DNA from: Flavobacterium frigidimaris
Lineage (GTDB): Bacteria; Bacteroidota; Bacteroidia; Flavobacteriales; Flavobacteriaceae
Reading direction: 5' to 3'
DNA: 64,000 nucleotides
Assembly (NCBI GenBank): GCA_900129595.1
Contig: FQWG01000008.1
Location: 62,001 to 126,000 of the forward strand
The translations under genes and the position numbers were made by a program. This document shows positions 23,164 through 32,316 of this stretch, piece after piece. Each line of letters begins with the position of its first letter. Position 1 is the stretch's first letter. A model generated the notes under the pieces. That model was not told where the DNA came from, made no database searches, and saw only the letters and a list, made by a program, of their open reading frames with translations.

Positions 23164-24243
23164 CTATTTTAAGCTCGCTTTTGTTTCTTTGATTGTCTTC
23201 AGATTACTTTCAGACAATGCATTTCCGTCAAAAAATGAAACACCCACTGCCCCATTTTCTTTTGCTAACAAAATGGCTTCTTTTAGTTCTGCATCATTCT
23301 TAAGTCCCGGAATATAAATTCCTGTGTTGATTTTTGTTTTTTTACCTTCTAAATCAGCCACACCTTGTTTTGTAGCATAACCCACCCAGTCAATTTCTTC
23401 ATCATAAAAGCTATGATAAATCATTGGATATACTTCGTCAATATTCCATTTATCCCAACGCTGGCGCACCATATGATCTGCCATTTCCGGATAAGGAAAT
23501 ACCGCTGCAGTCAATTGTTTGTTGTGTTTGTGTGCAATTGCATACGCATCGTTAACAACGGCTTGTATCGCATTTAATCTGAAATTTTTCCACTCCATAT
23601 CGATAGAGGTATTGTGGCTTTCTTTTGGATTTTTATGGTGAATTTTTTCAAATGCTTTTACACATTCATCACAATAACAGAAATCAAACTGAGGCAATTC
23701 TACGTCCTGAACCAGATTGTATTTTGGCAATAAACTGATGGGTAAAAAGATGTCAGGGAAACGAATATAATCCAGGTGAACACTTTCGATTCCGTCTACT
23801 TTTGCCAGTTCTTCCACCAGGGCTAAAACGTGTTCTCTTGATTCTTTTCTGGTTGGACATAACCATTGGTAATAATCAACGTAAGGTCTATTATCAAAAC
23901 AAGATTTTCCATCTTTACTTACCTGATACCATTCCGGGTGCTGCAGAGCAATGGAGTCTCCGGGTCTGTTCATTGCCATAATCCAGGCATGCACTTTTAG
24001 TCCTTCTTTGGTCGCTAAAGGCACTAATCTTTTTAGCAGTTTTGGATCTGTTGTCGTATTGATTAATACTTCATCGATACCGCCATCTTTATATTTTTTG
24101 AATTCTTTGGTGTAATCTGCGTCTGATTTTTTAGCATCTGCGGTTGTCCAGACGCCAAACTTAAATGTGGTGGTTTCCTCTTTGCTGGCGCACGAAAAAA
24201 TAGTAAGTGCCAATAAAAAAAATAATAGTTTTGGTAGTTTCAT
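23164..24243 (-). CDS. GHL10-type putative glycoside hydrolase lipoprotein
   Basis: 359 residues; lipoprotein signal ending at Cys18 (TIFSC). It resembles the glycosyl-hydrolase-like family GHL10 (PF02638/DUF187), predicted TIM barrels without an assigned CAZy activity for most members: VWTTADAKKS, DEVLINTTTDPKLLKRLV, VHAWIMAMNRP, and GIESVHLDYIRFPD, whose Asp is a likely catalytic residue. A C-x-C-x2-C cluster (FCYCDECVKAF) is a further landmark, possibly metal binding. It forms an operon with a CBM9-like and a GH130 gene (6 and 8 bp gaps), implying a role in mannoside or N-glycan processing at the cell surface or periplasm. The enzymatic activity is not known. Confidence 0.8.
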   Translation of the reverse strand: MKLPKLLFFLLALTIFSCASKEETTTFKFGVWTTADAKKSDADYTKEFKKYKDGGIDEVLINTTTDPKLLKRLVPLATKEGLKVHAWIMAMNRPGDSIALQHPEWYQVSKDGKSCFDNRPYVDYYQWLCPTRKESREHVLALVEELAKVDGIESVHLDYIRFPDIFLPISLLPKYNLVQDVELPQFDFCYCDECVKAFEKIHHKNPKESHNTSIDMEWKNFRLNAIQAVVNDAYAIAHKHNKQLTAAVFPYPEMADHMVRQRWDKWNIDEVYPMIYHSFYDEEIDWVGYATKQGVADLEGKKTKINTGIYIPGLKNDAELKEAILLAKENGAVGVSFFDGNALSESNLKTIKETKASLK

Positions 24244-24249
24244 AGTGGT

Positions 24250-25320
24250 TTATTTTGTGATTATTTTCCCGTCCTGCCTTATCACGAATGTTTGATTAGA
24301 GAAAGGACTTTTTACTAATATATTAAATCCTGATGCATGATTTTCTAGTATTGGTTTTAAAATTTTATGATCTATACTGATCGTTTCTTTCGTAAGATCC
24401 GTAATTGATTTTGCCCAGACTTTATGTTTTTGATAATATTCTTTTTGGGTCCTGTATAAATTATAAAGTTCCCATTTTACTTTTTCGTCCTGTGGAATCG
24501 TAAAGCTGTCTTTGCCTTCTTTTGAAGAAAAGTAGACATATCCCCATTTTTCAGGTTCATGCATATTGATTACGCCCATTGGCGACCAAACCCAATTGTA
24601 CTCCGGAAGAAATTTTCCGTCAGCACCTTTTTTGCGTTCATAATTACCGTTTGTGATTGTATGCTCCCAGTTTACCCTTGAAAAATTAACTCTCCAGAAT
24701 TTATCCGCAGGAACATTTTGGTCGAAATAGGATGTTTTATAAGAAGCCCACGGAATTGCCATTTCTAAGACCCAGCCCTCATCAATATCATTGGGATTAT
24801 TGAGGGTACCATGAATTTTAACTGCTGATTTCAGACCCGGAATATTCCAGTCGTTCAAAACAACCATGTCATTTTCTCTGTAAGGTTTTGACAAAAACAA
24901 ATCCCAGGCTGTATTTAAGGCGTTTATTTCTAATTCATAATAATTAAAAGTGTCGTTGTCCGGATCTACAAATACCTCAAAATCATTGTTATAAAAAATA
25001 ATAGTATCGCGTTGTTTTAAATTTGCCCAAACATGCGGTTCATCCATTTTTGCCAATATATAAAAATTGGTTTCGTCCCAGAGCATTTTTACTTTTGTTG
25101 CATACTTTGGTTTTACGTTATTTTCTATATCCTCAAAAAGAGCCGTCCATTCTGCTTTTGCCCACGAAGCATCAGATTCGTCGCCATCAATCAAAATTGG
25201 AGTTGCAGTTTTTGACGCCACATACGTTTTAGGTATAATGGTACTTTTTTTTGATTGGGAAAAACCTGCAACCGAAAGAAAACCTATAACAACTGTTAAC
25301 GATTGAAATTTTAAACGCAT
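24250..25320 (-). CDS. CBM9-like carbohydrate-binding protein
   Basis: 356 residues with signal peptide (about 1-21). The N-terminal two thirds match the CBM9-like beta-sandwich (PF06452): ATPILIDGDESDASWAKAEW, KMLWDETNFYILAKM, NDFEVFVDPDND, GWVLEMAIPWASY. No catalytic domain is visible in the remaining C-terminal helical part. It probably binds glycan in the periplasm or helps a partner enzyme; it sits between GHL10 (6 bp) and GH130 (8 bp) in one operon. Family assignment is firm; function is inferred from context. Confidence 0.82.
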   Translation of the reverse strand: MRLKFQSLTVVIGFLSVAGFSQSKKSTIIPKTYVASKTATPILIDGDESDASWAKAEWTALFEDIENNVKPKYATKVKMLWDETNFYILAKMDEPHVWANLKQRDTIIFYNNDFEVFVDPDNDTFNYYELEINALNTAWDLFLSKPYRENDMVVLNDWNIPGLKSAVKIHGTLNNPNDIDEGWVLEMAIPWASYKTSYFDQNVPADKFWRVNFSRVNWEHTITNGNYERKKGADGKFLPEYNWVWSPMGVINMHEPEKWGYVYFSSKEGKDSFTIPQDEKVKWELYNLYRTQKEYYQKHKVWAKSITDLTKETISIDHKILKPILENHASGFNILVKSPFSNQTFVIRQDGKIITK

Positions 25321-25328
25321 CTTTTTTT

Positions 25329-26294
25329 CTATAAACTGTTATCTTTTGTAAACTGAATTACTTCACTTAATTTACCAAATGCAAGTGCTACCACTGTATC
25401 TGCTGCTCCGTAATAAACGGCCAGTTTATCTTCTTCGATACTGTGTAAAGCGGCACATGGAAAAACCACATTTGCCACATCGCCAACTTGTTCGTAAAGT
25501 TCTGCAGGACCTAATAAATAAGGCTGTGTTCTGTATTTTACTTTGTCCGGGGAATCAACTTCGAGAAGTGCTGCTCCCATTGCATAACGAAAACCATTGC
25601 AGGTATTGATTACACCGTGATAAATCATCAGCCAGCCCTCTTCTGTAAGAATTGGGATTGGTCCCGCGCCAATTTTGGTACACTGCCATGCGCTGTCTTC
25701 AAAAGGAGACGGTTTCATTACCAAACGGTGCTCTCCCCAATATTTCATATCCGGGCTGTAGCTGATCCAGATATCTCCAAAAGGCGTATGTCCGTTGTCA
25801 CTTGGACGGCTTAACATCGCATATTTTCCGTTTATTTTTTGTGGAAACAAAACACCATTTCTATTGAAAGGCAAATAGGCATTTTCGCATTGAAAAAATT
25901 CTTTAAAATCAAAAGTATATCCAATACCAATTGTGGGTCCGTTGTAACCATTGCACCACGTAATCCAGTAACGGTCTTCGATAAAAACAACACGCGGATC
26001 GTACTTATAAGCCGATTCGATCATGTCTGTATTTCCTGCCTGCATTACGATTGGTTCGTGGTTGATATCCCAATCGATTCCGTTTTTACTAAATCCGGCA
26101 AAAATATTCATTTGAACCGCTTTGTTATCACATCTGAAAACACCCGCATATCCATCTCCAAAAGGAACTACAGCACTATTGAATACACTGTTTGAAGAAG
26201 GAATTGCATTGCGTTGTATAATTGGATTTTCAGAATATCTCCACATTACATCATTACTGTTTTCGGGTCTGTCTTGCCATGGAATACTGCTCAT
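25329..26294 (-). CDS. GH130 beta-mannoside phosphorylase (probable Man-beta-1,4-GlcNAc type)
   Basis: 321 residues, no signal peptide, so cytosolic. Five-bladed GH130 propeller motifs: [44 protein letters not shown] (the catalytic DPR region), [31 protein letters not shown]. The length and N-terminus resemble the gut Bacteroides enzyme that phosphorolyses Man-beta-1,4-GlcNAc from N-glycan cores; GH130 also includes mannosyl-glucose and mannooligosaccharide phosphorylases. Reaction: Man-GlcNAc + Pi to Man-1-P + GlcNAc. Together with GH92, GH20 and an adjacent symporter gene this is the strongest pointer to N-glycan use. First gene of the GH130-CBM9-GHL10 operon. Confidence 0.9.
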   Translation of the reverse strand: MSSIPWQDRPENSNDVMWRYSENPIIQRNAIPSSNSVFNSAVVPFGDGYAGVFRCDNKAVQMNIFAGFSKNGIDWDINHEPIVMQAGNTDMIESAYKYDPRVVFIEDRYWITWCNGYNGPTIGIGYTFDFKEFFQCENAYLPFNRNGVLFPQKINGKYAMLSRPSDNGHTPFGDIWISYSPDMKYWGEHRLVMKPSPFEDSAWQCTKIGAGPIPILTEEGWLMIYHGVINTCNGFRYAMGAALLEVDSPDKVKYRTQPYLLGPAELYEQVGDVANVVFPCAALHSIEEDKLAVYYGAADTVVALAFGKLSEVIQFTKDNSL

Positions 26295-26387
26295 CTTTTT
26301 TGTTTTTTGTTTTTTGTTTATTATTTTTTGTTTTTATTTTTAAACTTTGTCAAATTTTCGGGCTTTGATAGAGCTGTCGTATTTTTT

Positions 26388-26521
26388 AAACACACAGAAA
26401 CATAGTTTTTGAAACTGCATAAAAAGACGCTTCACTTGCATTAATACACATAGCCGTCAGAAACTTGTTCCTTTTTTATTCTTTTTTATACACACTTAAA
26501 ACTAGGTTTCTATATATTAAA
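26388..26521. repeat. MITE-like repeat, degenerate copy
   Basis: Begins AAACACACAGAAACATAG and ends near CTAGGTTTCTATATATTAAA, matching the 21-bp inverted ends of the intact element at 40324-40528. The internal CGCTTCACTTGCATTAATACAC corresponds to the internal segment of that element. No gene in 26295-26578. Confidence 0.55.
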
Positions 26522-26578
26522 ACTCCTAAGAGCTTCGTCTACTTTTCTAATTTTCTAATTGCCCAATTATCCAATCAT

Positions 26579-28456
26579 CTAATCCGCTATTTTTCGAACT
26601 TTATCCAACCACGTAAATTTCAGGATTGCCATAGTCACTAAAAATACAATTAAAGCCACTATTGCTTTTGGATAATCTCTGATAATGAAGAATATTGGGA
26701 GCAAAATCATACTGGACTGCCATACAATTCCGATAGCGCAATTCATCATATCCAGTCCAAAATCTTTATTTTTTTCGAAAGTCTGATCTTCTGCTTTTAA
26801 TTCCTTATACACCGGATGCCAGAATCCCCAAGGTCTTACATTAGAATAGAACGATTTTAAAACTTCCATATCTGTTGGTTTGCTTAAAAAAGTTCCCAAA
26901 ATACAACCCAAAATCGAGAATCCAAATATTATTGGAAACAGATAAATTGCCTGCACTTGTGCTAACTCGTATAAAAACGAGCCTTCTGCTAAACTTCCTT
27001 TGGCCTGACCAAGGGCAAATTGTAAAGAAGCCACAACTAATCCGGCGAACATTCCCCAGAAATAACCCCAACCGTTAAAACGCCACCAAATCCATTTTAA
27101 GAAATTCGCTGCCACATAACCTCCGTACAAAGCACTTGTAATCCAAAGTGTTAACGAGTTGATAGAGTCTGCAAAGAATCCCATAAAAACCCCTAAACCT
27201 ACAACCAAAAAAGAAGAAATCTGACTTACTTTTATATAATGTTCGTTTGTCGCAACAGGTTTAAAGTATTTTTTATAGATATCATTTACAATATAGGCCG
27301 GCCCCGCGTTTACAAAAGCTGAAAATCCGGACATGAATGCGGCTAATAAACCGGCTAATAAAATCCCTTTTATTCCAACAGGAATGTACAGATTCACCAC
27401 TTTTGGCATTAATAATTCTAAATCAGCTCCCGTTAAATTTGTATTCGCATTCAGCTCCGGCGCCATATTGACCAAAGCAATGACTACGATTCCGGTGATT
27501 AATAAATATCTTGGAATGAATAAAATTAAGTTGGTAAAACCACTCATATATGCCGCTTCTTTTACCGATTTTGTAGAAAGAACTCTTTGTAAATCGTAAC
27601 TTGGTGTTGGTCCTGCAATACTCGCAAAAAATCCTTTAAACAAAGTCATTCCGATAAAAGCACCAAACATTTTATAACCTTCAGAATCAATTAAATTGTT
27701 GAAGGTCTGAAATTTATCACTCCATTGAGTTTCAAACTGCCATCCGAAGAAAACATTTTTCCACTCTTCTGTAATAACCGAATTAATCTGAATGTCCGTA
27801 TAATTGATAAAAGCATATCCGGCAATCAGTACTCCGGCTATAATCATAATAATATACTGCACCACTTCTGTGGCTACTACAGAAAACATCCCTCCTTTTA
27901 CGGTATAAATAGTGGTTAAAAATATAATAATCAAGGCATAAGAACGCTCTGAAGTCAGCAAAATCATATCTCCATAATGAAGTGCTAAATCCCACGGAAG
28001 AATGATGGTAACGAATTTTCCGATTCCTTCAAAAAAGTAGGCGATAAAACCAATCGTAGAAATAATAGCAAAAACGGCCACAATAATATGAGACGCTTTT
28101 CCGGCCCTGTCGCTTCCAAAACGAGTCAGAATCCACTCAGAACCCGTCATTACTTTTGATCTTCTAATCCAGACTGCCAGGAACATCATGACAAAAATCT
28201 GGTTCCAGATCGGCCAAAGCCACATAAACATGAAACTTTTTACACCGTACAGAAAAAGTACTCCAATCATCCAGGAAGTTCCGGATACATCAAACATTCC
28301 TGATCCATTGCTAAGACCTAAGAAATACCATTTGATTGTTTTTCCGCCAAGAAAATAATCATCTAATCCTTTTTTTGCTTTTCTTGAAATCCAGATTCCT
28401 ATACTCACAGAGAGTAGAATATAAGCCACAATTATCGATACGTCAATGATATCCAT
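26579..28456 (-). CDS. SSS-family sodium:solute (sugar) symporter
   Basis: 625 residues with about 13-14 transmembrane helices over most of its length. SSS hallmarks: YFLGGKTIKWYFLGLSNGSGMFDVSGTSW in TM1-2, AGPTPSYDLQRVLSTKSVKEAA mid-protein, GLLAAFMSGFSAFVNAGPAYIVNDIYKKYF (the family signature) and a C-terminal FTWLDKVRK. It imports a sugar or small glycoside across the inner membrane with Na+. It is 43 bp downstream of the second GH92 gene and upstream of GH130, so the likely cargo is the mannoside that GH130 cleaves, or free mannose/GlcNAc. Cargo is inferred only. Confidence 0.92.
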   Translation of the reverse strand: MDIIDVSIIVAYILLSVSIGIWISRKAKKGLDDYFLGGKTIKWYFLGLSNGSGMFDVSGTSWMIGVLFLYGVKSFMFMWLWPIWNQIFVMMFLAVWIRRSKVMTGSEWILTRFGSDRAGKASHIIVAVFAIISTIGFIAYFFEGIGKFVTIILPWDLALHYGDMILLTSERSYALIIIFLTTIYTVKGGMFSVVATEVVQYIIMIIAGVLIAGYAFINYTDIQINSVITEEWKNVFFGWQFETQWSDKFQTFNNLIDSEGYKMFGAFIGMTLFKGFFASIAGPTPSYDLQRVLSTKSVKEAAYMSGFTNLILFIPRYLLITGIVVIALVNMAPELNANTNLTGADLELLMPKVVNLYIPVGIKGILLAGLLAAFMSGFSAFVNAGPAYIVNDIYKKYFKPVATNEHYIKVSQISSFLVVGLGVFMGFFADSINSLTLWITSALYGGYVAANFLKWIWWRFNGWGYFWGMFAGLVVASLQFALGQAKGSLAEGSFLYELAQVQAIYLFPIIFGFSILGCILGTFLSKPTDMEVLKSFYSNVRPWGFWHPVYKELKAEDQTFEKNKDFGLDMMNCAIGIVWQSSMILLPIFFIIRDYPKAIVALIVFLVTMAILKFTWLDKVRKIAD

Positions 28457-28499
28457 TAAGTCTATTTGTTGTTAGGTTAGTTTTGTTTTTTGTTTTTGT

Positions 28500-30743
28500 T
28501 TATTTTTTTATTCCCCAGTTTTTATTTGGCTGTGCTCCCATTACAAAATGTAAAACACCGCCTTTTAAAATCTGTTGGTGTGAAATTGCTGTTTGATTAA
28601 AGTCTGCTCCGTTTAAAGTAGCTGACTGGATATAAAAGTTTTTATCGGAGACATTTTCTGCCTCGATTACAAACTTTTTACCGCCCTCCAGATTAATTGT
28701 TGCTTTTTCAAAAATTGGACTTCCGATTTCGTATTCTGCCGAAGCCGGATTCATAGGATATAATCCCATTGAACTAAAGATATACCAGGCCGACATTTGT
28801 CCGCAGTCTTCGTTGCCGCTCAATCCATTTGGTGTTGTATTGTACTGTGTGTCTAAAATGTGACGCACCCAATATTGTGTTCTCCAGGGCTGCCCTGCAT
28901 GATTGAACATATAGGCGATATGATGACTTGGCTCATTTCCGTGTGCATATTGCCCGATTAATCCTGAAATATCTGCCGAAACATTGTTTCCTGTAATTTC
29001 TGAACTCTCTGTAAACAATTGCTCTAATCGTTTCGTAAAAATTTCATTGCCACCATGAAGCGAAACAAAATTTTCGACATTATGAGGTACAAACCAACTG
29101 TGCTGCCACGCATTTCCTTCGGTATAATCCGTATGTTCTCTGTGGTTGGAATGTTTCGGGTCAAAAGGTTCGTTCCACGATTTTCCATCTTCAGATTTAC
29201 CTCTCATAAATCCTGTTTTCGGATCAAATAAATATTGATAGGCCTGTGATCTTTTTAAGAAAAACTGATAATCTTCATTTTTACCTAAAGCTTTCGCCAT
29301 TTGCGCTACACACCAATCGTCATAAGCATATTCTAACGTAATCGTAACCGATTCGTCAAGTAAATTATACGGAATATAACCGTATTTTTTGTAAAAGTTT
29401 AAACCGCGTTCATCCTGCATCATGGTGGTTTTCATAGCAGAAAATGCTTTTTCGGCATCAAAACCTCTAACGCCTTTTAGATAGGCATCAACAATTACCG
29501 GAATCGAATGATATCCTGTCATTGTATTGGTTTCGTTGGCATACAATGTCCAGACCGGTAATATTTTTTTGGTATCGTAATACGCCAACATTGAATTTAC
29601 AATATCCGACGTTTTATCCGGAGCCAATAAAGTCAGTAAAGGATTTTCGGCTCTAAAGGTATCCCAAAGCGATAAAGTAGAATAGGCTGTATAATTGTTG
29701 GCAGTAGCTATTTCATCATTTTCTTTTCTAAACTGACCGTTTTTATCACTGTATGTAACCGGTGCAACCTGTGCGTGATACAAAGCCGTATAAAAAATTG
29801 TTTTAAGAGAATCTATTGGTGTTTCAATTTCAATTTTGCTTAAAGCCGAATTCCAAATAGAAGCCGCCTGCGATTTTACAGTCTTGAAATTTGATTTTTC
29901 ATCATCTAAATTTTCTTTCGCATTTGCCACACTTACAGATGACAAAGCCACTTTTAGGAATAATTCATCTGAATTTCCAGCATCAAAAAATAATTGTGCT
30001 GCTGTATTTTCACCATCCGTTTTTTTAGTATTTACAATTTGTTTATCAGCAGTTAAAACAGATTCTTTAATGGGTTTTGAAAACACAGCGACAAAAAATA
30101 CTTTCTGATTTTTTGCCCAGCCCGTGCTGTAACGATAACCGCTTATAGTATATTGGTCTTCAATTGTAATTCCTGTTTTTAAGGCCTTATCCCAATTTAT
30201 CGCAAATCCCAAATCGATCACTACAGATTGTTTGTCGTTTTTTGCAAATGTATATTTATGATAAGCTGTTCTTTGAGAAGAAGTTAATTCTACATTGATT
30301 TTAGGATCTTTAAGAAAAACTTGGTAATAACCCGATATTGACTTTTCGTTAGCATGACTATAGGATGATTTATAAGGTAATTGATCTCGTGAAATTGTTT
30401 TGGTTGTTAAATCGACTTTTTTGTTTGTTGGCATAAATAAAATATCTGCCAAATCCCCAATTCCTGTTCCGCTTAAATGCAGGTGGCTAAAACCAGACAC
30501 AATCGAGTCTGAATAATGATATCCTGAACACCAATCCCAGCTCGAGATTCCGTTGTCCGGACTTACCTGCAGCATTCCAAACGGAACTGTCGCTCCCGGA
30601 TAAGTATGTCCATGTCCTCCGGTTCCAATAAATGGATCAACGTAATCAGCAAAAACATTTTTCTGATTCTTATTTTTATACGATTTTACTTTACAACTTG
30701 TAATAAAAACCAGAACTAAAACAGACAGTAGAATTTTCTTCAT
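28500..30743 (-). CDS. GH92 alpha-mannosidase lipoprotein (second of two)
   Basis: 747 residues. Lipoprotein signal ends at Cys17 (FITSC). GH92 motifs: YVDPFIGTGGHGHTYPGA and PFGMLQVSPDNG, YSTLSLWDTFRAENPL, TEGNAWQHSWFVPHN, and LSGNEDCGQMSAW. It differs from the other GH92 here in localisation signal and in the active-site region (GNEDCG instead of GNDDTG; WQHSW instead of WQYAF), suggesting a different linkage preference. Calcium-dependent exo-alpha-mannosidase of N-glycans by family. First gene of the minus-strand run, followed by the symporter. Confidence 0.95.
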   Translation of the reverse strand: MKKILLSVLVLVFITSCKVKSYKNKNQKNVFADYVDPFIGTGGHGHTYPGATVPFGMLQVSPDNGISSWDWCSGYHYSDSIVSGFSHLHLSGTGIGDLADILFMPTNKKVDLTTKTISRDQLPYKSSYSHANEKSISGYYQVFLKDPKINVELTSSQRTAYHKYTFAKNDKQSVVIDLGFAINWDKALKTGITIEDQYTISGYRYSTGWAKNQKVFFVAVFSKPIKESVLTADKQIVNTKKTDGENTAAQLFFDAGNSDELFLKVALSSVSVANAKENLDDEKSNFKTVKSQAASIWNSALSKIEIETPIDSLKTIFYTALYHAQVAPVTYSDKNGQFRKENDEIATANNYTAYSTLSLWDTFRAENPLLTLLAPDKTSDIVNSMLAYYDTKKILPVWTLYANETNTMTGYHSIPVIVDAYLKGVRGFDAEKAFSAMKTTMMQDERGLNFYKKYGYIPYNLLDESVTITLEYAYDDWCVAQMAKALGKNEDYQFFLKRSQAYQYLFDPKTGFMRGKSEDGKSWNEPFDPKHSNHREHTDYTEGNAWQHSWFVPHNVENFVSLHGGNEIFTKRLEQLFTESSEITGNNVSADISGLIGQYAHGNEPSHHIAYMFNHAGQPWRTQYWVRHILDTQYNTTPNGLSGNEDCGQMSAWYIFSSMGLYPMNPASAEYEIGSPIFEKATINLEGGKKFVIEAENVSDKNFYIQSATLNGADFNQTAISHQQILKGGVLHFVMGAQPNKNWGIKK

Positions 30744-31362
30744 TTAAAACAACATTAATTTAACTTTAAATTTAAACAAACTGACTTTTTATTAAAAGTA
30801 ATTTAGACGGACAACATCTAAACTCAGACCAACATCAAAAAAAGTAACAAAATCCTCTTATATGAATTTCAATTCTAATAAGTAATTTCAAATACTGTTG
30901 CATTATCATATTATTTTTGGCTCAATAATTATTTATTTTATATTTTTAAGAGAGAGGAAGCTAATTTTATGATTATTGGCATTCTATAAAAACCAATTTA
31001 TTTACATTTTCCAATTCACATAATCTTGTAGTGTTTAGATATTCCACTTTTAAATGAAGATAATTTTAAACATGAGGTAAGTAAAAATGCGTAAAACAGA
31101 TCCATCAGCATTCAACCTAACACAGTAGGAGGTTTTCTACGTGTCTCTGTTTCCAATTCAATGTCTGAAATTATGTAACATCAGCATAATTTTAACAAGT
31201 TAAGTGGTATATGTATCGGAAATGCAAAAAAAATGAGCGGGGATGATATATAAAAAATGACCATAAGCCTTCTTTTAAAAATAAAAAAGATATTTTTGTC
31301 GTTATACAAGTGATTAAAATTACCTGCTAAATTATTTCGCTCAAATAACTAAGATTATAGAA
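30744..31362. promoter_or_regulatory. 619-bp divergent intergenic region between GH92 and lytTR-type regulator
   Basis: No coding frame is convincing. On the plus strand TATTTTTG (31291-31298) matches the Bacteroidetes -7 box about 65 bp before the regulator start, without a clear -33 TTG. A small inverted repeat GTAG-GAGGTTTT-CTAC lies near 31124. No terminator or repeat family member is visible. The length suggests regulatory content for the divergently transcribed GH92 operon. Confidence 0.35.
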
Positions 31363-32076
31363 ATGAAAATAAATTGTTTGATTATTGACGATGAGCCATT
31401 GGCAATCAATGTTATTAAAAGCTACTTAGAGCCAATTGAAAATTTTGAGGTGACAGAGACTTTCAGTAATCCGATAGAAGGGCTAAATTTTCTTAAAAAC
31501 AATAAAGTTGATGTCATTTTTCTTGATATTAATATGCCTGTTCTGGACGGTATTAATTTCATAAAAAGTCTTGAAAATCCACCATTGCTTGTAATCACGA
31601 GTGCCTATAGCCAGTTTGCAATTGAAACTTATGAATTGGATGTTTTAGATTATTTAGTAAAACCAATCGAGTTTCCAAGGTTAATGAAAACGCTGAATAA
31701 AATCAGTAAAAGACTCGAAAACAAAACAAATCCTGTTCCCGAAAATACTACAGAAAGCCCTTTTATTTTTGTCAAAATTGATAAAAAGAGAATGAAGAAG
31801 ATTTTTTTCAACGAGATTTTGGTTATCGAAAGCCTGAAAGATTATTTAAAAATAAATACACTAACGGGTAAATACATTATTCACAGTACTTTGTCTGACT
31901 TTACGGATTTACTACCGGAAAAGAACTTTCTAAGAATACACAGATCTTACACCATTGCGATTGATAAAATTGATGCAGTTGAAGGAAACAGCATCGAAAT
32001 TGAAGGACTTAGGTATGTAATTGGCCGATCTTATATTGATCTTGTAAAACATAAAATTTTAAATTCCTCGATTTAA
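31363..32076 (+). CDS. LytTR-family response regulator
   Basis: 237 residues. Receiver domain (about 3-118) with acidic pocket IIDDEPLA and phospho-acceptor Asp55 in VIFLDINMPVLDG; the switch Thr/Lys region VITSAYSQFA and LVKPIEF are intact. The LytTR DNA-binding domain follows (about 138-235; FVKIDKKRMKKIFFNEILVIESLKDYLKI, FLRIHRSYTIAID). No histidine kinase gene is adjacent, so its partner is elsewhere. It is the only regulator next to the glycan locus and is transcribed divergently from it. Followed by a bidirectional terminator. Confidence 0.93.
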   Translation: MKINCLIIDDEPLAINVIKSYLEPIENFEVTETFSNPIEGLNFLKNNKVDVIFLDINMPVLDGINFIKSLENPPLLVITSAYSQFAIETYELDVLDYLVKPIEFPRLMKTLNKISKRLENKTNPVPENTTESPFIFVKIDKKRMKKIFFNEILVIESLKDYLKINTLTGKYIIHSTLSDFTDLLPEKNFLRIHRSYTIAIDKIDAVEGNSIEIEGLRYVIGRSYIDLVKHKILNSSI

Positions 32077-32114
32077 ACTAATCTCATCCTTAGATTACCA
32101 AAGATCTTTTCTAT

Positions 32115-32156
32115 AAAAAAGCCTTTGTCAAGTTTAAAACACTGACAAAGGCTTTT
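32115..32156. terminator. Bidirectional terminator after the LytTR regulator
   Basis: Stem GCCTTTGTCA/TGACAAAGGC (32121-32130 and 32143-32152) flanked by A6 and T4. The stem carries the CTTTGTCA core that recurs in other intergenic palindromes of the window. Confidence 0.75.
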
Positions 32157-32230
32157 AAATTTAATCGTCCGGGTTATATTCTTCAATTAAATTTACCAGC
32201 AGCTAAACTCATAAAATACAGAACAAAAAA

Positions 32231-32256
32231 AAATGCAGCCAACCACGGCTGCATTT
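32231..32256 (-). terminator. Terminator of the nagB-like gene
   Basis: Perfect 10-bp stem AAATGCAGCC/GGCTGCATTT, loop AACCAC, followed on the minus strand by a long T run; about 60 bp past the stop. Confidence 0.75.
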
Positions 32257-32316
32257 AAAAATGGTAACTAACCAAATAAACCACATGAAATAGTCTATTT
32301 TATTTTAAAGATTATT

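Noticed and set aside
25839..26195. 118-codon plus-strand frame opposite GH130
   Set aside because: Fully antisense to GH130 and without recognisable motifs.
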